This document shows, in pieces, positions 33,176-41,410 of a stretch of 64,000 nucleotides of DNA (its first letter is position 1; the number at the start of each line of letters is the position of its first letter). The notes below the pieces were generated by a model. It made no database searches and had not been told where the DNA came from. It saw nothing but the letters and a program-made list of their open reading frames with translations. Made by a program: the position numbers and the translations under genes. The stretch covers positions 16,499 through 80,498 of the forward strand of contig CALVSY010000003.1 of assembly GCA_944359725.1 (NCBI GenBank). The letters are read 5' to 3'. Origin of the DNA: an uncultured Bacilli bacterium (lineage in GTDB: Bacteria > Bacillota_I > Bacilli_A > RF39 > UBA660).

Positions 33176-34270
33176 ATGGTTGTAAAAAAGGAAAAAAATG
33201 AAAATTCTGAGATAAGGAGTAAAAAAGTTAAAAAGAAAAAAATAAAAATTAGTAAAAAAATTATTTTAGTATTACTAATAGCACTAATTTCTATTATGGT
33301 ATTAATAGGAGCAATAATATTTTTTGTAAATAAAATACCTTCTAAATATTATGGTACTTATATTGATTATTATTATTTAAATGGTGAGGAATCATCAACT
33401 TCATATAAAATATCACCTTTATCAATAAAATTAACTAATGAATATACTGAGGATGGTAAAAAGAAGGTTGAAGAGAAAAATATTGATTATTATAAAAAGG
33501 GTAAAGATTTAATTATAAATCAAAATGGTGTGGAAGAGTATGTTATATTAGAGGATGACCGCTTATATATAGAATCTAGTAAGGATATTTCTTTTTCTAA
33601 GGAATATGGATTCTTTTACTGGAATAAGGATTCTGATGAAGCTGATTTATATGAAATTGAGGATAAATCAGAAGGAATAGAAAATTTGATAGAAACTACG
33701 GTTAATTCATGGACTAGGGAAATAATTTATGATACATCAAATCAAGAAATGGAAGATTCAAATTTTTATATTTTTGAATCAGATGAAAAAACAGATAAGA
33801 CGGATTTAAATACTTACGAAATTAAATTTGATGCTGCAGGCGGAGAACTAAGCTTATATTATAATAGAAAAAGCAAAGAATTAGAAAGAATATATTTTTC
33901 AGGATCAGTTTTAGCAACAAGCTACGGAGGGGTTGATACAGATAGTATGAGTGTCAATGATTTATATGATTGTCGAGCTATGCTTTTAGCTAGTATGTAT
34001 ATTCTTGGAAATAAAGATGACATTGAATTAAATCAGGATACTGAAAATACAAAAGATTATAGTAAAGCATTAGAAGATTTATCATATAGAACTGAAGTTG
34101 CTGAAGAATTTGATGAGTTATTTAAAAATGAAACTAAGGATGAGGTTTACGAGGATGAAATCACATATTCCTTAAGCAATGATAAGTATAACGTAAGGTA
34201 TGAAAGCTGGGTAACTTCATATACATATTCTGTTTCAGGAATTATATCATGGGATATAAGTTTAAAATAA
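33176..34270 (+). CDS. Single-pass membrane protein with large exterior domain, unknown
   Basis: 364 residues: Lys-rich cytoplasmic start (KKVKKKKIKISKK), one membrane helix (about 30-52), then an acidic beta-rich exterior of about 310 residues. The block KYYGTYIDYYYLNGEESS resembles small lipocalin-like or immunity-type repeats seen in such surface proteins. No catalytic residues are evident. Shine-Dalgarno AGGA about 7 bases before the ATG. Similar topology to the next gene, so the two may be expressed together. Confidence 0.55.
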   Translation: MVVKKEKNENSEIRSKKVKKKKIKISKKIILVLLIALISIMVLIGAIIFFVNKIPSKYYGTYIDYYYLNGEESSTSYKISPLSIKLTNEYTEDGKKKVEEKNIDYYKKGKDLIINQNGVEEYVILEDDRLYIESSKDISFSKEYGFFYWNKDSDEADLYEIEDKSEGIENLIETTVNSWTREIIYDTSNQEMEDSNFYIFESDEKTDKTDLNTYEIKFDAAGGELSLYYNRKSKELERIYFSGSVLATSYGGVDTDSMSVNDLYDCRAMLLASMYILGNKDDIELNQDTENTKDYSKALEDLSYRTEVAEEFDELFKNETKDEVYEDEITYSLSNDKYNVRYESWVTSYTYSVSGIISWDISLK

Positions 34271-34344
34271 TGTATAATTCATCGTTAATAGTGTTTTTTA
34301 AATTATAATTCAATTAATAAAAAGTAGATTAGGAGGAAAATCAC

Positions 34345-35223
34345 ATGAAGTTTAATAAAAAAAGTATACATGATAATATTCAAAAGAAAAAATTACCTAA
34401 ATGGATGGTTGTAATTATTATTTTAACTATTATTGCTGTTTTAGCTATTGTTTGTTTAATAATATTTGGAAAAGAAAAAGATGTTAATGGTGAATATGAT
34501 TCAAATGGAAATCCGGTATATGTAGAGAATTCAAAAATTAGCGATATTTTTACAAATACTGATTCTTATAAGGGACAATTTGTTGATTTTTCTGGCCGTG
34601 TTTTTACTGATCCTGAATCAAGTGATGGTACGTTAGCTTTTCAGATGTGGACAGATCCTGTTAACTTAGAAAAAGATATAGTTGTATATTATAATGGTAA
34701 TTTAGATTTAAAAACTGATGATTATGTAAAACTTACTGGTTATATATATGGAACTCTTGAAGGAGAAAACGCTTTTGGGGCATCGGTTACTGCACCAATT
34801 ATAGTTGCTACAAAATTGGAAAAATCCTCATATATGGACGTTGTAGAACCAACATTAAAATCTATTGAATATACGGATAAAGTTATAAATCAGCAAGGAT
34901 ATCAAATAGAAGTTACTAAAGTAGAATTTGCTGAGAATGAAACGCGTGTTTATGTAACTGCTACAAATAATACAAATGAGGAATTCAGTATATATACTTA
35001 TAGTGTAACTGCAATTCAAGGTAATAAACAATATGAAGTTACAAGTAATTATGATGCTGACTATTCGGAATTACAAAGTGATTTGCAACCAAGTGTTACA
35101 AGTTCAGGAATTTTAGTATTTGATTCTTTGGAACAATCGGATTTTAGATTGGTTATAGAAGGCTCTTCTAGTAATTGGGATATTGATTTAGAAAACTATG
35201 CGTTTGATTTAGAATTAAAATAA
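34345..35223 (+). CDS. Membrane-anchored protein with OB-like and DUF4352-like domains
   Basis: 292 residues: cytoplasmic Lys-rich start, one membrane helix (about 20-42), then an exterior part in two modules. Residues 58-155 (SKISDIFTNTDSYKGQFVDF, LKTDDYVKLTGYIYG) read as an OB-fold; 175-292 (GYQIEVTKVEFAENETRVYV, ATNNTNEEFSIYTY) match the telokin-like DUF4352 pattern. AGGAGG precedes the ATG. Role unknown; such domains often bind ligands at the cell surface. Confidence 0.6.
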   Translation: MKFNKKSIHDNIQKKKLPKWMVVIIILTIIAVLAIVCLIIFGKEKDVNGEYDSNGNPVYVENSKISDIFTNTDSYKGQFVDFSGRVFTDPESSDGTLAFQMWTDPVNLEKDIVVYYNGNLDLKTDDYVKLTGYIYGTLEGENAFGASVTAPIIVATKLEKSSYMDVVEPTLKSIEYTDKVINQQGYQIEVTKVEFAENETRVYVTATNNTNEEFSIYTYSVTAIQGNKQYEVTSNYDADYSELQSDLQPSVTSSGILVFDSLEQSDFRLVIEGSSSNWDIDLENYAFDLELK

Positions 35224-35341
35224 TTAAAAAAATATTACTACTAAAAAAGGAAACCATTGGTATGTTTCATGGTTTCCTTTTTACTTTTAAAAAGCATTAG
35301 ACAAATGATATAACTATAAGTAATTTTGCAAAGGTGATTTA

Positions 35342-35566
35342 ATGTTAAAAGAGGTAAAAATAGAACTTACTAATAAATGTTCTAGAAATTACAAATATTT
35401 TTCAAGTAATGCAATTAGTAAACCTGATAATTTAAAAGAATTAGGTATAAAGGATGCTATAAAAATTATCAAATAAGCAGAATTAATGGGTATTGATACA
35501 ATAGTTTTTACCGGTGGTGAGTCTTTAATGTATGATAAACTTTCAGATTTAATAGAATTAACATAA
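35342..35566 (+). pseudogene. remnant of a radical-SAM protein N-terminus
   Basis: Starts like a radical-SAM enzyme (VKIELTNKCSRN), but the CxxxCxxC cluster keeps only its first Cys: the other two positions are Tyr (NYKY). An in-frame TAA at 35474 cuts it, and downstream in the same frame GIDTIVFTGGESLMYDKL continues the GGE motif until TAA 35564. So both the iron-sulfur site and the frame are lost; this is a decayed fragment of a twitch/SPASM-type gene, not a working enzyme. Confidence 0.75.
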
Positions 35567-35600
35567 AATAAATAATAATTAATAATATTAAAATAATCAA

Positions 35601-35609
35601 TGTTATAAT
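35601..35609 (+). promoter_or_regulatory. extended -10 promoter of the Abi_2 gene
   Basis: TGTTATAAT 22 bases before the ATG; the -35 is weak. Confidence 0.55.
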
Positions 35610-35630
35610 AGAGGTACAAGAGGTGGCTTT

Positions 35631-37148
35631 ATGGAAACTAATTCAACTAATAAACTTATTACAATAGCAGAAAATAAGGGAATAAAATTTTTAAGAGGAG
35701 ATAGAGTTCTATTTAAAAAATATAGTTATTTTCAAGTTATTAATGCTTACAAAAACCTTTTTGCATATGATGAGGATAATATTGATGAGATAAAGGATAA
35801 TATTACAAATAAGATTAAATTAGATTATTATAGAAAATCTTTTCAAATAAAAGATGAAGTTGCAGATAGTGATTTATATGAAACAATATGTGATAGAATC
35901 TGCAAGAAATATGGATTGTGCGGAAAAACGTTACAAGAAAAAGAAGAACAAATAAAAATTATTAAATATCATCACCACATTTATAATCCTGAGACTTTAT
36001 ATACAGATTTTGTGAGAATGTATAAATTTGAACACGAATTAAGAATGATGTTATTAAAATATACATTAATAGTTGAAGAAAGTATAAAAAATATTTTTAT
36101 TTCTTACCTTAATGACATAAGTGCTGAACCTAATTATTTAGTTAATATGGATAACTACAATACAAATTCCTTAAAATCAAAATCATTTGATACAATGAAG
36201 CTAATAATTGATAAATATGATAATCAAAAATCTAAACCAATAAAGAGAAAGAGGGATCAGCATTTGATTGTCCCATATTGGATTATTATAAATGAACTAG
36301 CTATGAATCAAACATACTATGCAATTGCAAACTTGAATTCAAATAATTCGTATAAAATATTTTTAAGATGCTTAAACTTTTTTACGCAACTTAATTTATC
36401 AGAAGAGAATAGAGGAAAAACTCAAAAACAAATAATTTATGAAAAGAGAATGGTTAATAATTTCAAAACATTATTATGCTATTTAGGTGAATTTAGAAAT
36501 ATGTTAGCCCATAATCAGCCAATATATTGTTATAATGTATTAAATTATAGTATTAATGGTAATTCTAAATTTGAATATGAATTACCAATGGCTAATCCTG
36601 AATATAGAGATAAAAAAGGTAACAAAGTGCCTATTGAGAAACAGCAAATAAATATAATGGGATCATTAATGAATAGTTTAAGAGAATATTATGGCAGTGA
36701 TAATTTTAACTCAAATAATTCCACTAAACTAAATCTTTCAAAAATAATATACATTTTATATAAAATGTTACAACATATTGATAAAAACACTAATTTTTAT
36801 TCAGAATTGGTAGAAATATATTCAAAATATAATATAGTTTTAAATAAATCTATTATTAAAGTTGAAAACCCAAAGCAAATCGATGAACTTAAAAGTGTTA
36901 TTTCAGAACTTTCTAAATACGATATGGAAACATCTAGTTTTATTGAAAAAATTGAATCTGGAAAAGCATATAAAATGAAATTAAAAGCAAAAGAAAAACA
37001 ACTAAAAGAAATAATAAAACAAATAAATTCTATATCAAAAAATATAAACGTTAATGAAATTAAATCTAAATATAAACATTTTCCAGCAAGAAAACGATAT
37101 ACTGAATTTACAGGAATAAATGCGAACTTTTTTACTAATATCAAATAG
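35631..37148 (+). CDS. Abi_2/AbiF-type abortive-infection protein (HEPN superfamily)
   Basis: 505 residues, no signal. N-terminal block LLITIAENKGI-like helix and LFKKYSYFQVINAYKNLF, then FVRMYKFEHELRMMLLKYTL and the PYWIIINELAM block give the Abi_2 order. The late block GEFRNMLAHNQPIY carries R289-N-M-L-A-H294, the R-x4-H motif of HEPN ribonucleases. The last 130 residues are a Lys-rich coiled coil. Such proteins stop growth of phage-infected cells, probably by RNA cleavage. Its own promoter and a downstream small RNA (37229) make a toxin-like module. Confidence 0.85.
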   Translation: METNSTNKLITIAENKGIKFLRGDRVLFKKYSYFQVINAYKNLFAYDEDNIDEIKDNITNKIKLDYYRKSFQIKDEVADSDLYETICDRICKKYGLCGKTLQEKEEQIKIIKYHHHIYNPETLYTDFVRMYKFEHELRMMLLKYTLIVEESIKNIFISYLNDISAEPNYLVNMDNYNTNSLKSKSFDTMKLIIDKYDNQKSKPIKRKRDQHLIVPYWIIINELAMNQTYYAIANLNSNNSYKIFLRCLNFFTQLNLSEENRGKTQKQIIYEKRMVNNFKTLLCYLGEFRNMLAHNQPIYCYNVLNYSINGNSKFEYELPMANPEYRDKKGNKVPIEKQQINIMGSLMNSLREYYGSDNFNSNNSTKLNLSKIIYILYKMLQHIDKNTNFYSELVEIYSKYNIVLNKSIIKVENPKQIDELKSVISELSKYDMETSSFIEKIESGKAYKMKLKAKEKQLKEIIKQINSISKNINVNEIKSKYKHFPARKRYTEFTGINANFFTNIK

Positions 37149-37194
37149 AATGTATATTTATTTAAAAAAAACATATAAATATAATGGTTACATA

Positions 37195-37223
37195 TTTACA
37201 AAGATATTAAAATATGGTATCAT
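37195..37223 (+). promoter_or_regulatory. promoter of the small RNA after the Abi_2 gene
   Basis: TTTACA (37195-37200), 17-base spacer, TATCAT (37218-37223) preceded by TGG. Confidence 0.7.
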
Positions 37224-37228
37224 GAATA

Positions 37229-37284
37229 TGTAATTAAATTCCGTTATTGACGGGGGAAAGAGGAACTGAGGTTCCTTTTTTCTT
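37229..37284 (+). ncRNA. small structured RNA downstream of the Abi_2 gene (abiF-RNA candidate)
   Basis: A transcript of about 50-55 bases with its own promoter. Hairpin 1: CCGT-TATTG-ACGG (37241-37253, extendable by two U-G pairs). Hairpin 2: AGGAAC-TGAG-GTTCC (37261-37275), which with the next six T is a terminator. No ORF. Structured RNAs just downstream of abiF genes (the published abiF RNA motif) are known; this one is in the right place but the match to that consensus was not computed. Confidence 0.6.
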
Positions 37285-37293
37285 GCTATAAAA

Positions 37294-37855
37294 AGGAATA
37301 AAAAATTCCATTCATGTTGAAGGAATCTCTAGCTTTATTCATTTTTTAATTCAAAATCATGTAAAAAAAGATGTTGTAATAGAATATCTTAAATATCATT
37401 ATGCAGATGGTTCTACTAATGGCACTGGTATAAACAGATTATCAGCTGAAGAATATAAAAAGAATAACCAAGAAAAAATAAATATGATTAATCATGAAAT
37501 TAATAATGAGTATTTACTTATGAAGGTTATTGAAAGATTTGTATTAAAGGGTAACATAAGTGATAAAATGATAGATGCAATACTATTTGGGGTTAATGAT
37601 GATTTTATTTGGATTAAGAAGGAAGATATTATTAAGGTTATTTTATCTAAAAAAGATGTTTATTCTAGCGTTGTTCATTTTGGACCACTTACAATTCAAC
37701 CATTGGATAGATGTTTGAATCGAAATCCAAAATACGAAAAAAGGCGCTTTTGCATACAAGTTAAATGGTATAACTTAGCCGATGATATAATTGAAAATAT
37801 GAATGAATGTTATATGACTCAATCTTTATATAAAAACGAACCGCATCATTCCTAA
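37294..37855 (+). pseudogene. truncated ORF, function unknown
   Basis: The frame is open from about 37294 (GIKNSIHVEGISSFIHF) to TAA 37855, but the first ATG is at 37484 and no Shine-Dalgarno precedes it, so the 5' end appears lost. The readable part holds HVKKDVVIEYLKYHYADGS, then KWYNLADDIIENMNECY at the C-terminus. No family recognised; the sequence after the ncRNA looks like the 3' part of an accessory gene cut by recombination near tRNA-Gly. A 124-residue product from 37484 cannot be excluded. Confidence 0.5.
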
Positions 37856-37869
37856 GCTGTATACGGGAG
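37854..37869 (+). repeat. 16-bp inverted copy of tRNA-Gly interior
   Basis: AAGCTGTATACGGGAG, exact reverse complement of 37941-37956 inside tRNA-Gly (3' anticodon stem to T stem). It begins in the stop codon of the truncated ORF and lies past the tRNA terminator. Confidence 0.8.
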
Positions 37870-37879
37870 CAACAAGTAT

Positions 37880-37906
37880 AAAAAAACAGACTAATTATTA
37901 GTCTGT
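37880..37906 (-). terminator. tRNA-Gly terminator
   Basis: ACAGACTAA/TTAGTCTGT hairpin with 3-base loop; on the minus strand it is followed by seven U. Confidence 0.85.
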
Positions 37907-37917
37907 TAACTTTTATA

Positions 37918-37991
37918 TGGAGCAGGTGAGGAGAATCGAACTCCCGTATACAGCTTGGAAGGCTGTGGTTCTACCATTAAACTACACCTGC
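37918..37991 (-). tRNA. tRNA-Gly (TCC)
   Basis: 74 bases on the minus strand: acceptor GCAGGTG/CACCTGC, anticodon loop CTTCCAA (TCC), T-arm AGTTCGATTCT, encoded CCA. It closes the accessory region 31-38 kb and is a plausible integration target. Confidence 0.95.
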
Positions 37992-38189
37992 ATTAAGTAG
38001 GCATTTTTAATTATACTTATTTTTAAGATATTGTCAATAGCCTTCCAAGAAAAAATGAAAAGAATTTAGAAAACTATTACATGATTATTATATGCTAATT
38101 ATTTTAAAATTATTAAATATTTATTTACTTAGTTTATTACCCATACACCATAGCCTTTAGATGTATATAATAGGCTAGGAGGTAAGAAA

Positions 38190-38702
38190 ATGACAGAAAA
38201 TTATACATATGGTATGGATGATATTTTGTATAGAACATTTATGATGCCCGCTGTTATGCCAAACAATACCAATTTAAACACTCAAATGAACATGATAAGT
38301 AAAACAAATACTAATGCTAGTTTTAATAATCAAAACATGATGAATAAAAACAATAAGTTTTTAAGCCCTAAGGAAGGTTTTTTAAGGGGTAACATGGAAG
38401 CAGGAACTTATATTCCATATAAAAACATGACTTATATTCCAACAAAAGTAAATACACCAAGAGAAAGTGATTTATATAAGTTACAAGAAATAGCTTTTGC
38501 AGCTCATGACATTAATCTTTATTTAGATACTCATCCAAATGATACTAATGCAATAAAATTGTACAACGAATATAATAAGCAGGAGAGAATGCTTAATGAT
38601 CAATATGAAAGGAAATATGGTCCGGTTGATTTATCTGACACAGAAGGCCTTAGCATGACGCCTTGGGCTTGGATAGAAAATCCTTGGCCATGGAATGAGT
38701 AG
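38190..38702 (+). CDS. Spore coat protein, CotJA-CotJB fusion
   Basis: 170 residues. Residues 60-90 (SPKEGFLRGNMEAGTYIPYK) fit the CotJA C-terminus, preceded by an Asn/Met-rich start; residues 95-170 are a full CotJB: YKLQEIAFAAHDINLYLDTH, PNDTNAIKLYNEY, YERKYGPVDL and the aromatic end PWAWIENPWPWNE. In Bacillus cotJA and cotJB are separate genes, so this is a fusion. AGGAGG precedes the ATG; cotJC follows 11 bases later. A mother-cell (SigE/SigK) promoter is expected; no convincing one was found. Confidence 0.8.
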   Translation: MTENYTYGMDDILYRTFMMPAVMPNNTNLNTQMNMISKTNTNASFNNQNMMNKNNKFLSPKEGFLRGNMEAGTYIPYKNMTYIPTKVNTPRESDLYKLQEIAFAAHDINLYLDTHPNDTNAIKLYNEYNKQERMLNDQYERKYGPVDLSDTEGLSMTPWAWIENPWPWNE

Positions 38703-38713
38703 GGGGTATAAAT

Positions 38714-39277
38714 ATGTGGAAGTATTCAAAAAAATTACAATATCCAATAGATATTAAGAAAAAGAACCTAAAAATGGCAAAGGCCGTTATAAGTCAGTAC
38801 GGTGGTGCACAAGGCGAACTTGGTGCCGCACTTAGATATTTAAACCAAAGATACACGATGCCTGATGCAAAAGGAAGAGCACTTTTAAATGACATTGGAA
38901 CGGAAGAGCTTGCTCACGTTGAAATGATTTGTACGATGGTAAGTCAAATGATGAAAGGAGCAACTATAGAAGAGTTAAAAGCAGCAGGACTAGAGGGAAA
39001 CTATACCGAGCATGGTTTAGCATTATTTCCAACTGATGCTAACGGAGTTCCTTGGACAGCAACATATATTTCAACGACTGGTGATCCAGTAGCAGATTTA
39101 GAAGAGGATTTGGCCGCTGAACAAAAAGCACGTGCAATCTATGAGCATTTAATTGACTTATCCGATGATCCAGATATTACCGGACCATTACTATGGCTAA
39201 GACAAAGAGAAATAGTTCACTATAACAGGTTTAAAGAGTTATCAGATGAATATAAAGCTAAATATTATTATAAATAA
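38714..39277 (+). CDS. cotJC: CotJC, manganese-catalase-like spore coat protein
   Basis: 187 residues: ferritin-like fold of the Mn-catalase family with metal ligands in the helices ISQYGGAQGELGAALRYLNQ, DIGTEELAHVEM and EDLAAEQKARAIYEHL / REIVHYNRF. Mn catalases dismutate hydrogen peroxide; CotJC is part of the inner spore coat. Second gene of the cotJ operon. With sspI it shows that spore genes persist in this genome. Confidence 0.92.
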   Translation: MWKYSKKLQYPIDIKKKNLKMAKAVISQYGGAQGELGAALRYLNQRYTMPDAKGRALLNDIGTEELAHVEMICTMVSQMMKGATIEELKAAGLEGNYTEHGLALFPTDANGVPWTATYISTTGDPVADLEEDLAAEQKARAIYEHLIDLSDDPDITGPLLWLRQREIVHYNRFKELSDEYKAKYYYK

Positions 39278-39281
39278 AAAG

Positions 39282-39309
39282 CTTACGAGTTTAGCTCGTA
39301 AGTTTTTTT
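39282..39309 (+). terminator. cotJ operon terminator
   Basis: CTTACGAG, loop TTTAG, CTCGTAAG, seven T. Confidence 0.9.
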
Positions 39310-39745
39310 AATACGTTAATGGATTAATATCAAAGTTTAGGTTTTCTATTTCATCTTTAACTTTTAAATCATTAAGTATTTGCCTGTTATCAATAAGTAC
39401 GTTTTCTTTTACATAAGAAAAATGATATATTATGTAATCTTTTAAATCTTTAAAGTTGTAACTTGCAAGTGGGCTTTCATTTAAAGCAAGTGATACGTCT
39501 TTTACTAGTTTTTTTATTATTTTTTCTTTTATGCTTTTAGAGGATGCTATTATTAATGAACCATTTTGCTTTTGAAAACAAATGCTTAAGTAATCTTTTA
39601 TATCTTCATTATTTATACTTTTAATCTCTATTTCGTAATTTTCACATTCACCTTGTTTTACTAAGCATTCATATTCTTCTTTTAAAACGGTAAAGATCTT
39701 TGCAAAAGCACTAATATAACCTTGCTCATATTCTTTTGTTAGCAT
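39308..39745 (-). CDS. Cytoplasmic protein, unknown
   Basis: 145 residues, acidic, alpha/beta, no membrane segment. N-terminal helix KEYEQGYISAFAKIFTVLKE, then strands with GSLIIASSKSIKEK and a C-terminal helical part. GGTGAT lies about 7 bases before the ATG, and a TATAAT-like box is upstream on the minus strand. Its stop lies beside the cotJ terminator T-run. Not recognised; it may be transcribed after proS, although a terminator separates them. Confidence 0.5.
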   Translation of the reverse strand: MLTKEYEQGYISAFAKIFTVLKEEYECLVKQGECENYEIEIKSINNEDIKDYLSICFQKQNGSLIIASSKSIKEKIIKKLVKDVSLALNESPLASYNFKDLKDYIIYHFSYVKENVLIDNRQILNDLKVKDEIENLNFDINPLTY

Positions 39746-39776
39746 TTTATATCACCATTATAATTATATTTATAAT

Positions 39777-39803
39777 AAAAAAACTTATGATTTACTCATA
39801 AGT
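39777..39803 (-). terminator. proS terminator
   Basis: On the minus strand ACTTATGA, loop GTAAA, TCATAAGT, then a U run (A 39777-39783 on the plus strand). Confidence 0.85.
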
Positions 39804-41240
39804 TTAATATTGTTTAGCCCAGTATATTTTAGTTGTTGCTTTCTTACCGCAGCATACGCACGTTTTATCGCCGGTAGGCTCTTTACCTTCAAAAGGAATG
39901 CATCTTGATTTTAAACCTAAGTCATCTTTTATTTTGTTTTCACACGCTTCATCACCACACCAGTTAGTAAAGATAAAGCCTTGTTTTTCTTTAGCAATCT
40001 TTGTCATTTCCTCATAATTAGATGCTTCATATATCATGCTGTTACGTCTTTTTAAGGCTCTTTCGTACATGTCATTTTGGATGTTTATTAAAAGTTCATT
40101 AACTTTCATTACTGCTTCATCAGCAGGCACTTTTATTTTCTCTAAAGTATCACGTCTTACTATTGTAACTATTCCTTCTTTTAAATCACGTTTTCCAACT
40201 TCTATTCTAATAGGATATCCTTTAACCTCAGCCTCAGCAAACTTAAATCCAGGAGTTTTATTTGAGTTATCTATTTTATAAGTAATTAGTGAATCACTTA
40301 AATCTTCTTTTATAGAATCTACCGTTTTGTTTATCTCCTCATCATCAGAAATAGGAATTATAATTACTTTATATGGTGCTATTCTAGGAGGTAAGACAAG
40401 TCCTCTATTATCACCGTGAACCATAACAAGTGCTCCAATCATTCTAGTTGTACATCCCCAGGATGTTTGATAAGGATATTTTAACTTGTTATCTTTATCT
40501 AAAAACTTAATATCAAATGCTTTTGCAAAACCTTGTCCAAAATAGTGCGAAGTTGCGTTTTGAAGGGCAATGCCATCATACATCATTGCTTCTATTGCGT
40601 AGGTTTCTTCTGCTCCAGCAAACTTTTCTTTATCGGTTTTTTTACCAGTAAAAACAGGTATTGCAAGAATGTTTTTTTGAAAGTCCTCATATATTTTAAG
40701 CATTCTTAAAGTTTCTTCTTTAGCTTCTTTTTCAGTAGCATGCATGGTGTGACCTTCTTGCCATAAAATCTCACGACTTCTTAAGAAAGGCCTTGTTGTT
40801 TTTTCCCATCTAACAATCGTGCACCACTGGTTATATAAAACAGGTAAGTCACGGTATGATTTAATTATCTTTTTAAAATGTTCGCAAAAAAGAGTTTCAG
40901 AAGTAGGCCTTACGCACATTCTTTCTTCTAGTTTGTTATTACCTCCATAAGTTACCCAAGCTACTTCTGGTGCAAAGCCTAAAACGTGCTCTTTTTCAAC
41001 ATTTAAAAGACTTTCTGGTATAAACATAGGCATTTGTACGTTTTCGTGATTGGTGCTTTTAAATTTTTTATCTAATATACTTTGCATGTTTTCCCAAATA
41101 GCATAGCCATAAGGCCTTATTATCATGCTTCCCTTAACGGATGAATAATCTATTAAGTCAGCTTTTTTAACAACGTCCGTGTACCATTTAGCAAAATCTA
41201 CATCTCTATTTGTTATTTCTTTTACCTGATTATCATTCAT
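39804..41240 (-). CDS. proS: Prolyl-tRNA synthetase, archaeal/eukaryotic-like type
   Basis: 478 residues, class II core without the bacterial editing insertion. Motifs: RPYGYAIWENMQ, RPTSETLFCEHFKK (motif 2 side), RWEKTTRPFLRSREILWQEGH (motif 2) and the HGDNRGLVLPPRIAP end of the core; then the anticodon-binding domain and a C-terminal zinc-like tail with Cys residues (NWCGDEACENK, CVCCGKK). This short ProRS type occurs in archaea, eukaryotes and some Bacillota. Single-gene unit with its own terminator. Confidence 0.97.
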   Translation of the reverse strand: MNDNQVKEITNRDVDFAKWYTDVVKKADLIDYSSVKGSMIIRPYGYAIWENMQSILDKKFKSTNHENVQMPMFIPESLLNVEKEHVLGFAPEVAWVTYGGNNKLEERMCVRPTSETLFCEHFKKIIKSYRDLPVLYNQWCTIVRWEKTTRPFLRSREILWQEGHTMHATEKEAKEETLRMLKIYEDFQKNILAIPVFTGKKTDKEKFAGAEETYAIEAMMYDGIALQNATSHYFGQGFAKAFDIKFLDKDNKLKYPYQTSWGCTTRMIGALVMVHGDNRGLVLPPRIAPYKVIIIPISDDEEINKTVDSIKEDLSDSLITYKIDNSNKTPGFKFAEAEVKGYPIRIEVGKRDLKEGIVTIVRRDTLEKIKVPADEAVMKVNELLINIQNDMYERALKRRNSMIYEASNYEEMTKIAKEKQGFIFTNWCGDEACENKIKDDLGLKSRCIPFEGKEPTGDKTCVCCGKKATTKIYWAKQY

Positions 41241-41410
41241 TTTAACACTCCCTATTTGGATAATTCATGTTTAATATTATAGCATATTTTAATAATTTAT
41301 GATAATTATTGAATAAAAAACAAAAATAATGTAAAGAAAAGGAAAATATTACGTCTAATTTAAAATTAAATTAATAAGTGTGATAAAATATTTATAAGAG
41401 GTAAATAAAA

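Noticed and set aside
38101..38170. SigE/SigK-type promoter before cotJ
   Set aside because: CATACA and TATAAT-like stretches are present, but no -35 at a valid distance for a mother-cell sigma factor could be matched.
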